From Rhodopseudomonas telluris (GTDB lineage: Bacteria > Pseudomonadota > Alphaproteobacteria > Rhizobiales > Xanthobacteraceae), in contig NZ_JBHLWM010000005.1 of NCBI RefSeq assembly GCF_042432815.1, positions 620,001-684,000 on the forward strand: a DNA stretch of 64,000 nt, read 5' to 3'. The translations under genes and the position numbers were made by a program. This document shows, one piece after another, positions 8,917 through 17,382 of this stretch. How positions within the stretch are numbered: position 1 is the stretch's first letter; each line of letters starts with the position of its first letter. Under the pieces are notes generated by a model, which was not told where the DNA came from, made no database searches, and saw only the letters and a program-made list of their open reading frames with translations.

Positions 8917-10296
8917 TCAGTCCTCAGCGTCGTCGTCGGGTAAGTCGTCCTGAGACAGGGACCCCTTGTCGTCGAGTCCGTAGCGGGCAAGCTTGGCATA
9001 GAGGCTTTGCCGGCTCAAGCCGAGCAATTCGGCGGTGGCAGTGCGATTACCTTTGGTCAGTTCGAGCGCTTCCTTGACGTAGTGGCGCTCGACGATACCG
9101 ACCGTATTCTTGACCAGCTTGCGCAGCGACGAGCGGCCGAGCTGCTTGCTGATCGGCCCGAGTGCTGCGCGCAGCGCATCGGTTTCGCCGCCGGTCAGGC
9201 GGCGCGAAACGTTGCGGATCAGGACGCCCACATAGTTGTGGTCGTCGCCATCGACCGCGGAGATTTCGACATCGGTCTCGCTGCCGAGTTCACCACGGAT
9301 CGTGGTCTGAAACAGGCGCACGGTCTTGTAGCGCTGCAGATGCGACAGCAGCGCCGCGAGATCGGCGCCCGGCTGCGTCAGCCAGCGTCCGAGCGACTCA
9401 CCGATCGCCGAGCCTTTCGAACCGATTTGGACGAGATCGAGAAAAGCCTGATTGGCGTGGCGGATGACTCCCGCCGCGTCGAGCGCGACGAAGCCATCCG
9501 GGACGCGATCGATCAGCGTCTTCAACACTGTCGGCTCGGAACGGTCGTCACCACGCGGTGTCGACGTCACCGGCGTAAATTGCAGCAGGAACACCTGCCC
9601 GCGTTCAGACGACACCAGAGAGCCACGGACCATCCAGGGACGCACTTCGCGGCCGAGATGGACGAGGATGCTCAGCGCCTTGCCGCGATCGCGGACGCGC
9701 ACCAGCATCTCGCGCACCGCCTCCCGATCCGCTTCGGCGATCTCGAGCAAGAGATCGCGGCCGGTGACCTCCTCGTTGCCGCGATCGATTCCGCTCAGCG
9801 CCTGAACTGCGGCCCGATTGGCTTCGACCACCTTCAGATCATTGGCGGAAACGATTAGGACCGCTTCGGTGGCGGCATCGAAGACCAGCCGATAGCGCGT
9901 CTCCATTTCGCGCAGCCGCCAGTAATCGCGCTCGATGGTCTGCTGCGCCGCGATCAGTCTCGAATGCAGTTCAGTGACGGCCTGAAGATTCTTGCCGACA
10001 GCCAGCATGCCGGTGCGATCGCCCAGCAGCATCGTGGTGAATTCGATCGGGATTTCGGTGCCGGAGGGGAAGCGCTGATTGATCTGCCGAAATGCCGAGA
10101 TGCCGCTTGTACGCGCGTCCTCGACCATGCGGCGCACTTTGTCGCCGCCTTCCTCGCCCGCGATATCGGTCCAGGGGCGACCGAGCCAGGCCTCGACGCT
10201 CTCTTCAGACAGAGCGGGTGATAGGCTGGCGTCTCGGATCACACCGTCCATATCGAGCAACAGCGTGATGTCAGGCTGAACTGGTTTGGCAGACAT
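8917..10296 (-). CDS. ppsR2: Photosynthesis repressor PpsR (PpsR2 type)
   Basis: The 459-aa transcription factor represses photosynthesis genes in the dark or under oxygen. It has an N-terminal region, a glutamine-rich linker (about 105-135, LIAAQQTIERDYWRLREMETRY), two PAS domains (about 137-240 and 255-375) and a C-terminal Fis-type helix-turn-helix (about 415-445, TATAELLGLSRQSLYAKLARYGL). I find no cysteine anywhere in it, so the thiol-disulfide control known for Rhodobacter PpsR/CrtJ cannot operate. The TTG start of bphP1 follows its stop directly. From known R. palustris arrangement, the phytochrome-linked copy is PpsR2, inactivated when BphP1 binds it under far-red light. Confidence 0.94.
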   Translation of the reverse strand: MSAKPVQPDITLLLDMDGVIRDASLSPALSEESVEAWLGRPWTDIAGEEGGDKVRRMVEDARTSGISAFRQINQRFPSGTEIPIEFTTMLLGDRTGMLAVGKNLQAVTELHSRLIAAQQTIERDYWRLREMETRYRLVFDAATEAVLIVSANDLKVVEANRAAVQALSGIDRGNEEVTGRDLLLEIAEADREAVREMLVRVRDRGKALSILVHLGREVRPWMVRGSLVSSERGQVFLLQFTPVTSTPRGDDRSEPTVLKTLIDRVPDGFVALDAAGVIRHANQAFLDLVQIGSKGSAIGESLGRWLTQPGADLAALLSHLQRYKTVRLFQTTIRGELGSETDVEISAVDGDDHNYVGVLIRNVSRRLTGGETDALRAALGPISKQLGRSSLRKLVKNTVGIVERHYVKEALELTKGNRTATAELLGLSRQSLYAKLARYGLDDKGSLSQDDLPDDDAED

Positions 10297-10442
10297 CGCT
10301 CCACTCGCAGGCGGTTCCGGCGTCGGGAGACGGCATTCGAACGGTCGCGCCCAAACGAATTATGCAGACATTATGCCAATGACAAGTGGAAGCGCACTGG
10401 AATATCGACGAAATTCGCCGAATTGCCTATTCCGTAACTTTA

Positions 10443-10456
10443 TTGCGCAAAATCAA
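10443..10456. promoter_or_regulatory. Possible FNR/FixK-type box before cycA
   Basis: TTGCG-CAAA-ATCAA matches eight of ten positions of the TTGAT-N4-ATCAA consensus for FNR/FixK regulators. It sits about 156 bp before the cycA start in the ppsR2-cycA gap. Low-oxygen induction of cytochrome c2 would be sensible, but this is a single imperfect match. Confidence 0.3.
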
Positions 10457-10498
10457 GGCGATAACTTCCAAAGTCGTCCAGTTCGAAGGAACGTTCGG

Positions 10499-10516
10499 TG
10501 TCAGAATAGCTTTACA
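10499..10516. promoter_or_regulatory. PpsR-like box upstream of cycA
   Basis: TGTCAGAATAGCTTTACA is an exact TGT-N12-ACA, about 96 bp before the GTG start of cycA and 200 bp before ppsR2. No partner box lies 8 bp away. It could act on cycA, on ppsR2 (autoregulation), or be a chance match in an AT-rich gap. Confidence 0.4.
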
Positions 10517-10611
10517 GATTACCTTAGAAAGAGTTTGGATAGCGCGTTGGTCCAGGCCCCATGAGGGCCATTATTCCGTGGGCGCAAAACGACGAGATCT
10601 AGGAGAGAGAC

Positions 10612-11031
10612 GTGGTCCGTAAACTTCTCGCAATTGTCACTATCGCCGCAGCCGCAGGATCTCTGTCGACCGGCATCGCCTCGGCGCAGGACGCCGCCAA
10701 GGGTGAAGCGGTGTTCAAGCAGTGCCAGACCTGCCATCGCGCCGACAAGAACATGGTCGGTCCGGCGCTCGGCGGCGTGATTGGCCGCAAGACCGGCACC
10801 GCGGCCGGCTTCAGCTACTCGCCGCTGAACCACGCGGCCGGTGAAGCCGGTCTGGTGTGGTCGCAGGAAAACGTCGTCGAGTATCTGGCCGATCCGAACG
10901 CGTTCCTGAAGAAGTTCCTGACCGACAAGGGCCAGGCCGACAAGGCGACCGGCTCGACCAAGATGACCTTCAAGCTCGCCAACGAGCAGCAGCGCAAGGA
11001 CGTCGCGGCCTATCTGGCGACCCTGAAGTAA
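10612..11031 (+). CDS. cycA: Cytochrome c2
   Basis: This 139-aa periplasmic mono-heme cytochrome c carries a cleavable signal peptide (about 1-25, ending IASAQ). It has heme attachment KQCQTCH soon after the mature N-terminus and the later axial Met in SGTKM-like GSTKMTFKL. It shuttles electrons from cytochrome bc1 to the photo-oxidised reaction centre. Since no pufC lies behind pufM, it is probably the direct donor. The start is GTG with AGGAGAGAG seven bases upstream. It is followed by a clear terminator. Confidence 0.95.
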   Translation: MVRKLLAIVTIAAAAGSLSTGIASAQDAAKGEAVFKQCQTCHRADKNMVGPALGGVIGRKTGTAAGFSYSPLNHAAGEAGLVWSQENVVEYLADPNAFLKKFLTDKGQADKATGSTKMTFKLANEQQRKDVAAYLATLK

Positions 11032-11066
11032 GCTGATTGCCGCGCTGACCAAGGTCAGCCGCGTTC

Positions 11067-11099
11067 AAGAGCTCCGGCCCGCAAGGACCGGAGCTCTTT
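11067..11099 (+). terminator. Rho-independent terminator after cycA
   Basis: An 11-bp perfect stem (AAGAGCTCCGG / CCGGAGCTCTT) with a 10-nt loop begins 36 bp after the cycA stop and runs into TTTGCTTTT. It also lies between cycA and the convergent gene at 11160-11435 and may serve both strands. Confidence 0.8.
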
Positions 11100-11159
11100 G
11101 CTTTTCGAAGACCGGAAAAAGAGCCGCGAGCGGCCGGCGGACCGGCCTCCTGGCCCCTG

Positions 11160-11435
11160 TCAGGAGCGCCAGCGGCGGAGGACGTCGACGAGGTGAGCGA
11201 GCCCCGCAACCATGAGGCAAACTGAAGGCAGCACCCACGAGGCGCCACTGAGAACCGCTCGCAACGCCAGCAGCATCAGGGCGCCGGAGCACAGGCCCGG
11301 GAGGAAGTCGGCCGGGGCGATCCCGCGTTTGCGCCATACCCAGTAACCGATGATGCCGACGGCCTCGAGCACCAGGAAGCCGAGGATCAGATCGACGAGA
11401 AGGCCGTCGGCGAACAGGTCGGACATCATCGACAT
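11160..11435 (-). CDS. Small membrane protein, function unknown
   Basis: A 91-aa protein with three hydrophobic stretches (about 12-34, 45-62 and 66-84) and a basic end (LRRWRS). I do not recognise the family. It starts 40 bp after tspO on the same strand and is the last gene of the long minus-strand run before convergent cycA. Codon use and high GC at third positions look like the neighbours, supporting a real gene. Its position suggests a membrane or porphyrin-related role, but there is no direct evidence. Confidence 0.6.
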   Translation of the reverse strand: MSMMSDLFADGLLVDLILGFLVLEAVGIIGYWVWRKRGIAPADFLPGLCSGALMLLALRAVLSGASWVLPSVCLMVAGLAHLVDVLRRWRS

Positions 11436-11475
11436 CGCGGGGATCCCGGAAGTTGAGACAGCGGGGCGCCGCCGG

Positions 11476-11943
11476 TCATGAGAACGGTGCGTTGAGCCGC
11501 ACGACCGTCCAGTTCAGATACGCCGCGAAGCTCACCCACAGTAGATACGGCACGAGGTAGTAGCTCGCGGTGCGGGCCCTGCGCCAGAACGCCACGATGC
11601 CGATCAGCACCGACAGCCACAGCAGCGGCACCTCCAGCAATGCCCAGTCGGGCCGCTGGATGGTGAAGAACAGCATGCTCCACAGCACGTTGAAGAAGCC
11701 GTTGGCGGCGAAGATGCCGACCACCCATTCGCGCTGCGCCCGCGTGGCCGCGCCGCGCCAGGCATAGACCGCCGACATCGCGGCGAGCGCGAAGATCACC
11801 GTCCAGGCCGGACCGAACGCCCAGTCCGGCGGCTGCCACCACGGCTTGATCAGGCTCTGATACCAGGCACCGGTGTCGGTGAGCGATCCGCCGAGCAATC
11901 CCACCAGGATGGCGACGGCAAAAGCGACAAGGATCGGATTCAA
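11476..11943 (-). CDS. tspO: TspO/MBR family tryptophan-rich membrane protein
   Basis: About 155 aa with five predicted membrane helices and the signature residues of the TspO/peripheral benzodiazepine receptor family: YQSLIKPWWQPPDWAFGPAW near the N-terminus, then NGFFNVLWSMLFF, and VPYLLWVSFAAYLN near the C-terminus. In Rhodobacter, TspO lies in the outer membrane and dampens photosynthesis gene expression in oxygen, probably through tetrapyrrole handling. No ATG fits, so the start is probably the TTG at 11943. The open frame continues upstream to 12318, but that sequence is arginine-rich and unlike the family. It lies 191 bp after bchP. Confidence 0.88.
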   Translation of the reverse strand: MNPILVAFAVAILVGLLGGSLTDTGAWYQSLIKPWWQPPDWAFGPAWTVIFALAAMSAVYAWRGAATRAQREWVVGIFAANGFFNVLWSMLFFTIQRPDWALLEVPLLWLSVLIGIVAFWRRARTASYYLVPYLLWVSFAAYLNWTVVRLNAPFS

Positions 11944-12134
11944 AGTAGGACCTGCAGGTAGTTGTCCCCTCGGCGCGCCTCGCCTGCAAGACGCGCCGAA
12001 GAAGAATCGAAGTCTGGTCCTCAGACTATCAGACTCCGGGCGCCGGCGCGCCCATCGGAACGCCAGCGCGACGATGGGCATTCGCGGCCTCGATCGCGGG
12101 ACCGCCGCCCCGCATCGATCAGCCTGCCCGGGTG

Positions 12135-13340
12135 TCACACCGAAGCAAAGCCGGTCATGTGCGCCAGGTTCTTGAAGAAGATCCGGACATGCGCGATCGG
12201 CTTGGCGCGGACCAGCTTCTTGTTCATGTAGGCGTCCCAGGTCAGCTTCTGGACGTCGCGGTCGCGGCAGATGTTGACGAACTGCTCGCGGCGCTTGTCG
12301 CTCGCGTACCAGTACCACTGCATCAGGCCGAGGATGCGGAACACCGAGCCGTTGGCGCGCATGAAGCGCTTGCGCGCGCCCTTCAGCGCTTTGGCCTCCG
12401 CGGTTTCGAGAAACTCGCCCACCGCCTCGGCCGCAAGCCGGCCGCCGAGCAGCGCGTAGTAGATGCCCTCACCCGAAGCCGGCGCCACGACGCCCGCGGC
12501 GTCACCGGCGAGCAGCACGCTGTGGCCGTCGTCCCAGCGCGGCAGCGGATGCAGCGGGATCGGCGCGCCTTCCTTGCGGATGGTCTCGACCTCTTCGAGC
12601 CCGGTCTGCTTGCGCAGCTCGGCCACCGAGTCGCGCAGCGAGAAGCCCTTGTGCATCGAGCCGGTGCCGACGCTCACGGTGTCGCCGTGCGGAAACACCC
12701 AGCCGTAGAAATCCGGCGACACCTTGCCCTGATAGTACACGTCGCAGCGCCGGCTTTCATAAGCGGCGCGTTGCTCGGGCTGCGGCGCCTTGATGATCTC
12801 GTGATAGGCGAACACGAACGGCACCCGGTCGGCATCCGGCAGGAACTGCCGCGCCACCGCCGACACCGCGCCGTCGGCGCCGATGATCGCCCGCGCCCGC
12901 ACGGTCTCTTCCTGCATCGAGCCATCGGGCTGGCGCGCTTCGTAGTGGACGGTGTTGACGCCGCTCTCGTCGCGCGTGAAGCGGCGGAACAGGCCGGTGC
13001 GGCGCTCCGCGCCGACGCTGGCGGCGCGCTTGCGCAGCCACTCGTCGAAATGCTCGCGATCGACCATGCCGACGAAGCCGCCGTCGATCGGCATGTCGAC
13101 TTCGACATCGGTCGGCGACACCATCCGCGCGGCGTTGATCTTGGCGACCAGCATGCCGTCCGGAATCGCGAAATCGCGGATCGCGCGCGGCGGGATCGCG
13201 CCGCCGCACGGCTTGATGCGTCCGGCGCGGTCGAGCAGGACGACACGTTTGCCGGCGCGCGCGAGGTCGCAGGCCGCCGTCGCACCGGCGGGCCCTCCCC
13301 CGACGACGACGACGTCGTAGATTGCGGAATTCTCGCTCAT
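12135..13340 (-). CDS. bchP: Geranylgeranyl reductase
   Basis: The 401-aa flavoprotein reduces the geranylgeranyl tail of bacteriochlorophyll to phytyl. It has an N-terminal FAD-binding motif (VVVVGGGPAGATAACDL), the second family signature SVLLAGDAAGVVAPASGEGI, and PIPLHPLPRW. The ATG at 13340 has GGAGGATAGG just before it, better than the in-frame start 24 nt upstream. One base separates it from the upstream MFS gene, so bchG-bch2-bchP is one unit. Confidence 0.95.
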   Translation of the reverse strand: MSENSAIYDVVVVGGGPAGATAACDLARAGKRVVLLDRAGRIKPCGGAIPPRAIRDFAIPDGMLVAKINAARMVSPTDVEVDMPIDGGFVGMVDREHFDEWLRKRAASVGAERRTGLFRRFTRDESGVNTVHYEARQPDGSMQEETVRARAIIGADGAVSAVARQFLPDADRVPFVFAYHEIIKAPQPEQRAAYESRRCDVYYQGKVSPDFYGWVFPHGDTVSVGTGSMHKGFSLRDSVAELRKQTGLEEVETIRKEGAPIPLHPLPRWDDGHSVLLAGDAAGVVAPASGEGIYYALLGGRLAAEAVGEFLETAEAKALKGARKRFMRANGSVFRILGLMQWYWYASDKRREQFVNICRDRDVQKLTWDAYMNKKLVRAKPIAHVRIFFKNLAHMTGFASV

Positions 13341-13341
13341 C

Positions 13342-14685
13342 CTATCCTCCCGCCACAGCTGCATTCGACAAATCGACGCCCCGGCCCGCAGCGCGCGCGG
13401 AGCGCTGCTGCGCGCGATGCACCCACACCGCCATCACCGCCGACACCACGAACAAACCGGCCTCCGCGGCGAACACCGACGCGTAGGACAGCGCCGGCGA
13501 ACTCAGGACCAGCCGCGCGACGTCGCTCGCCAGCGTGCCGATGAAGCCGCCGATGCCGAACGCGATCGCCTGCGCGGCGCCCCACAGTCCCATGCGCACG
13601 CCTTCGCGCTTCTCGCCGCCGGCGCTCACCAGCTCCATCATCGAGCCGATCGCCGCCACCGCATAGGCGCCATTGGTGACGCCGAGCAGAAACACGTTCT
13701 CGCGCAGCGGCCAGGTGCCGCCGACGATCGCGGCGGTGGACAGGCCCAGCAGCGCGATCGCCGAGGCGATGCAGCCGCCCACCGTCCAGACCTTGAGATT
13801 GCCGCGCGTCTTCGGAAACAGCGCCCCGATCAGCGGCACCAGCGCCATGCCGAGCAGCGTGCCGCCATGCTGCACGCTCGACAGCTTGGTGGTCTCGCCC
13901 GGCGTGAACGCGAACACCGCGCCGGCGAACGGCTCCAGGATCAGATCCTGCGCGCTGTAAGCGAGCATCGAGACGAACACGAAGATGGCGAAGCGGCGTG
14001 CCTGCGGCTCGGCCCAGACTTCCTTGATGGCGGCGCGGAACGAGCCCTTCTCGGGCGGCGGCGCGGCCGGAGCGGCGGCGACCTTGCCTTCAATTCCCCA
14101 GACGCCGACGAGCGTCAGCAGCATCGCGATCAGCGACACGCCGCCCGACACGGCGACGAGGCGCGACGGCGAATACGGATCGAGCAGATGGCCGGCGAAG
14201 CCGGTGGTGACGATGAAGCCTGCGATCATCATCACCCAGACGATGGTGGCGGCTGCGGCGCGACGCTTGTCGTCGACGCGCTTGGCCAGCAGCACCAGCA
14301 GCGAGGTGCCGGCTGCGCCGACGCCGCCGCCGATCAGGCAGAACGCGACGATCGCCAGCGCGACGCCGAACAGCGGCTGCGTCGCCATCCAGGCGGTCGC
14401 GACCGCGGCGAGGAAACCGCCGAGCGCCAGCACCGCCATGCCGCCGATGATCCAGGGCGTGCGACGCGCGCCGCGATCGGAGCCATGGCCCCAGGCCGGA
14501 CGAAACACCTGCAGCGCGTAGTGGATCGCCACCAGCGCTCCCGGCAGCATCGCGGGCAGCGCCAGCTCCACCACCATCACCCGGTTGAGGGTCGAGGTGG
14601 TGAGCACGACGATGGCGCCGAGGCCGGTCTGCACCAGCCCCATCCGAACAATGCCCAGCCAGGACAGCGGCCGCATCATGATCAT
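13342..14685 (-). CDS. PucC-like BCD-family membrane protein (bch2/ORF428)
   Basis: A 447-aa protein of the bacteriochlorophyll-delivery branch of the major facilitator superfamily, with about 12 membrane helices. Family residues include GLVQTGLGAIVVLTTSTLNRVMVVEL, cut here as its key N-terminal stretch near 17-41, and QDLILEPFAGAVF near 250. It sits between bchG and bchP, as ORF428 (bch2) does in Rhodobacter. Relatives (LhaA, PucC) assist antenna assembly and may pass pigments from BchG/BchP to apoproteins. Its exact function remains unproven. Confidence 0.88.
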   Translation of the reverse strand: MIMMRPLSWLGIVRMGLVQTGLGAIVVLTTSTLNRVMVVELALPAMLPGALVAIHYALQVFRPAWGHGSDRGARRTPWIIGGMAVLALGGFLAAVATAWMATQPLFGVALAIVAFCLIGGGVGAAGTSLLVLLAKRVDDKRRAAAATIVWVMMIAGFIVTTGFAGHLLDPYSPSRLVAVSGGVSLIAMLLTLVGVWGIEGKVAAAPAAPPPEKGSFRAAIKEVWAEPQARRFAIFVFVSMLAYSAQDLILEPFAGAVFAFTPGETTKLSSVQHGGTLLGMALVPLIGALFPKTRGNLKVWTVGGCIASAIALLGLSTAAIVGGTWPLRENVFLLGVTNGAYAVAAIGSMMELVSAGGEKREGVRMGLWGAAQAIAFGIGGFIGTLASDVARLVLSSPALSYASVFAAEAGLFVVSAVMAVWVHRAQQRSARAAGRGVDLSNAAVAGG

Positions 14686-14707
14686 GCTACTCCGATCGCA
14701 GTGAAAC

Positions 14708-15646
14708 TCATGCCGGGGCTCCGAACGAGGAGACCGCGACGGCGCTGGCCATCATGCCCATGACGTAGAGCGCGACGCCGAGACCGCTGAACCAGGTGGC
14801 GCGCTCGACCGGCGTGCGCAGGAAGCGGACCATCAGAACCAGCTGCAGCAGCAGCACCAGGCTGACGATCGCCGCGCCGATCGGCCGATCCCACGAAAGC
14901 AGCAGCGCGATCACTACCACCTGCGGGATCGCCATCACCGCGCAGGCGGTGCGCGCCGCGTTGTCCACGCCGAGCTTGACCGGCAGCGAGCCGACGCCGG
15001 TCTTGATGTCGCCCTCGATCGACTTGAAATCGTTCAGCGTCATGATGCCGTGCGCGCCGGCGCTGTAGAGCAGCGCGAGCGTCACGATCCACCACGGCGG
15101 CAGGCCGCCGAGCATGACGGCGGCGCCGGTGAACCAGGCGAAGCCTTCGTAAGTAATCGCGCAGGCGCCGTTGCCGAGCCAGCCGTTCTGCTTCAGCCGG
15201 AAGGGCGGCATCGAATAGATCCAGGCCAGCACCAGGCCGAGCACGGCGGCGCCGAACACCCAGACGCCGAGCTGGCTGGCGAGCAGCAGCGAGGCGGCTG
15301 TCCACATGAACGACAGATAGAGGCCCCAGCGTCCGGGGATGCGGCCGGAGGGGATCGGCCGGTTCGGTTCGTTGATGGCGTCGACGTCGCGATCGAACCA
15401 GTCGTTGACGACCTGGCTGGTCGCGACCAGCAGCGGACCGCACAGCACGATGCCGGCGATCACTTCGACCCAGCGCGACGAGATCGGCACGCCCGACGAC
15501 ACCACGCCGCAGGCGAAGGCCCACATCGGCGGAAACCAGGTGATCGGGTGCAACACTTCGAGCACCGCCGACGGCGCCGGGCGCAGCGCCACGGCGCCGG
15601 CCGGCGCGTTGCTCATCGGCGCGTTGCCTAATGGCGCATTACTCAT
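14708..15646 (-). CDS. bchG: Bacteriochlorophyll synthase
   Basis: The 312-aa UbiA-type prenyltransferase esterifies bacteriochlorophyllide a with geranylgeranyl diphosphate in the membrane. The first aspartate-rich motif is NDWFDRDVDAINEPNRPIPS and the second is NDFKSIEGDIKTG; eight or nine membrane helices are evident. The start ATG at 15646 lies within the end of ppsR1 (8-nt overlap). The N-terminus repeats itself (MSNAPLGNAPMSNAPAG), so the ATG at the second MSNAP is an alternative start. Confidence 0.95.
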   Translation of the reverse strand: MSNAPLGNAPMSNAPAGAVALRPAPSAVLEVLHPITWFPPMWAFACGVVSSGVPISSRWVEVIAGIVLCGPLLVATSQVVNDWFDRDVDAINEPNRPIPSGRIPGRWGLYLSFMWTAASLLLASQLGVWVFGAAVLGLVLAWIYSMPPFRLKQNGWLGNGACAITYEGFAWFTGAAVMLGGLPPWWIVTLALLYSAGAHGIMTLNDFKSIEGDIKTGVGSLPVKLGVDNAARTACAVMAIPQVVVIALLLSWDRPIGAAIVSLVLLLQLVLMVRFLRTPVERATWFSGLGVALYVMGMMASAVAVSSFGAPA

Positions 15647-17072
15647 CGGCAGCCTCTCCTTCGGGCGCATGTTCCGCGAGGCCATAGCGGCGCAGTTTGA
15701 CGTAGAGGCTCTGGCGGCTGAGGCCGAGCATGTCGGCCGCCGAAGCGCGGTTGTCGCCGGTGAGTTCGAGCGCCGCCTCGATCGACAGCTTCTCGATCAC
15801 GTCGGTGGTCTCGCGCACGAGATCGCGCAACGGCACGCGGCCGATCAGTTCGGTCAGCTGCGCGACCGAACGCGGCAGCTCGCGCTTCGAGCTGGGGGCT
15901 GTCGGCAACCGCTTCTCGACATTGCGGATCGCGAAGCCGAAGCACGGCTTGTCCTCGAGGTCGTTGAGCGCCACGGCCGAGACTTCGACCTCGGCGGCGG
16001 CGCCGTATTCGCCGCGCAGCACGGTGGCGAACAGCTTGATCGTGCCGTTCTGCCGCAGATTGGCGAGCGCGACGCTGAGGTCCACCCCGGTGCGGCCGAG
16101 CCAGCGATCGAGCAACTCGCCGCGCGCCTGTTCGGCGCTGCCGAGCTGCGCCATTTCGAGGAAGGCGAGATTGCTGCGCACGACGCGGCCGTCGAACTGG
16201 GTGATCACCAGCGCATCGGCGGCGGACTCGAAGTACTTCAGCAGCAGCGACGCGTTCTTGGCGGCGCCGACTTCCGGCACGGCGGACTGCGAGGTCAGCC
16301 GGACCAGGAACAGCGACGCGTTCTCCTGCCGGAACAGCGAGGCCGCCACGTCGCAGCTGCGCCCCGACGCGGCGAGGCGCACCTTGGCGCGGCCGTCGCG
16401 GCCGGTGGAACGGACATCCGCCAGCAGGCTGAGCACCAGCGGCTGGTCGGCGGGATCGAAATGGCTGGCGACCGGGGAATTCTGCGTCTGCGGCGCGGCG
16501 GAATCGAACAACGCCAGCGTCGCCGGATTGGCGTCGAGGATCAGTTCGCTGGTCGCATCCACGATCATGACGGCTTCCGAGGAGACCTGAAACAGCAGGC
16601 GATAGCGGGTTTCCGCGTGACGCAGCCGGATGTAGTCCCGCTCCATCGATTGCTGTGCGTTGATTAGCCGTTGCTGCATGATCGCGAGTTGACGCAGATC
16701 ACGACCGACCACCAGAAGCCGATCGTCACGGCCGAAATTGATGGCCGAGTACAACACCGGCACGTCGTCCCCGCCTGGCGAGGGGTGGTTCACCTGACGC
16801 CACGTCGCGGTGTCGCGCACCGTCGCGTCGAGCAGCAATTCGCGTATTTTCGGCTGGGTGTCGGATGTCACGACATCGACCAGCCGCGATCCGAGCCAGC
16901 GGCCCTGCCCGTCGAGTTCGAGCGCCAGCTCGTCCTTGTTGAACGCCACGTCCCGGATGACGCCCTGCGGATCGATCACCAACGCGACGTCGGTCGCTGC
17001 GGCGATCAGCTTCGCTGCAGATTCAGCACCGAGATCGCCCAGCGCCTCCTTCGGAGATTTGAACACTTGCAC
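15639..17072 (-). CDS. ppsR1: Photosynthesis regulator PpsR (PpsR1 type)
   Basis: The 477-aa second PpsR copy has an N-terminal PAS-like region (about 20-125), a Q-linker (130-155, IMQQRLINAQQSMERDYIRL), two further PAS domains (about 155-265 and 275-390) and a Fis-type helix-turn-helix (about 435-465, SAADMLGLSRQSLYVKLRRYGL). It has only two cysteines, Cys240 and Cys377, and none in the DNA-binding helix region. It lies between pufM and bchG, with its stop overlapping bchG. By position this is PpsR1 of the R. palustris/Bradyrhizobium pair; in that group the two copies can have opposite or redox-specific roles. Confidence 0.93.
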   Translation of the reverse strand: MQVFKSPKEALGDLGAESAAKLIAAATDVALVIDPQGVIRDVAFNKDELALELDGQGRWLGSRLVDVVTSDTQPKIRELLLDATVRDTATWRQVNHPSPGGDDVPVLYSAINFGRDDRLLVVGRDLRQLAIMQQRLINAQQSMERDYIRLRHAETRYRLLFQVSSEAVMIVDATSELILDANPATLALFDSAAPQTQNSPVASHFDPADQPLVLSLLADVRSTGRDGRAKVRLAASGRSCDVAASLFRQENASLFLVRLTSQSAVPEVGAAKNASLLLKYFESAADALVITQFDGRVVRSNLAFLEMAQLGSAEQARGELLDRWLGRTGVDLSVALANLRQNGTIKLFATVLRGEYGAAAEVEVSAVALNDLEDKPCFGFAIRNVEKRLPTAPSSKRELPRSVAQLTELIGRVPLRDLVRETTDVIEKLSIEAALELTGDNRASAADMLGLSRQSLYVKLRRYGLAEHAPEGEAADE

Positions 17073-17318
17073 CAGGGCAAATATCCTCCAGCAAAAACCC
17101 CTCCCTCTGTCCGGCGCCTGTGTCCGCCAAGTCGAGTCTTCTTCTTGACCCCGGGCCTTTGGGCGGGCTGCGGGTTGGCTTTTGGCTTGTTTCGGACTTC
17201 CAGGCGCGGGTGGGAAGCGCTTCCTTTACCTCACGTCGCTCCGCACGTCATTATCCGGCGTTGAAGTTTGGAGCGGGCGCGGCTGTTCGGGGTGGTCAGC
17301 GTCCTATCAAAGCAACAC

Positions 17319-17352
17319 GCACGCCTGATCGGAATTTTTCAATCAGGCGTGC
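17319..17352 (-). terminator. Hairpin downstream of pufM
   Basis: An 11-bp perfect inverted repeat (GCACGCCTGAT / ATCAGGCGTGC) with a 12-nt loop lies 31 bp beyond the pufM stop and before ppsR1. In the minus-strand RNA no U-run follows, so it may be an mRNA-stabilising 3' structure or a weak terminator separating puf from ppsR1. Confidence 0.55.
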
Positions 17353-17382
17353 GCAATCTTGGGTCGAGAGCGTCAGAGTGCG

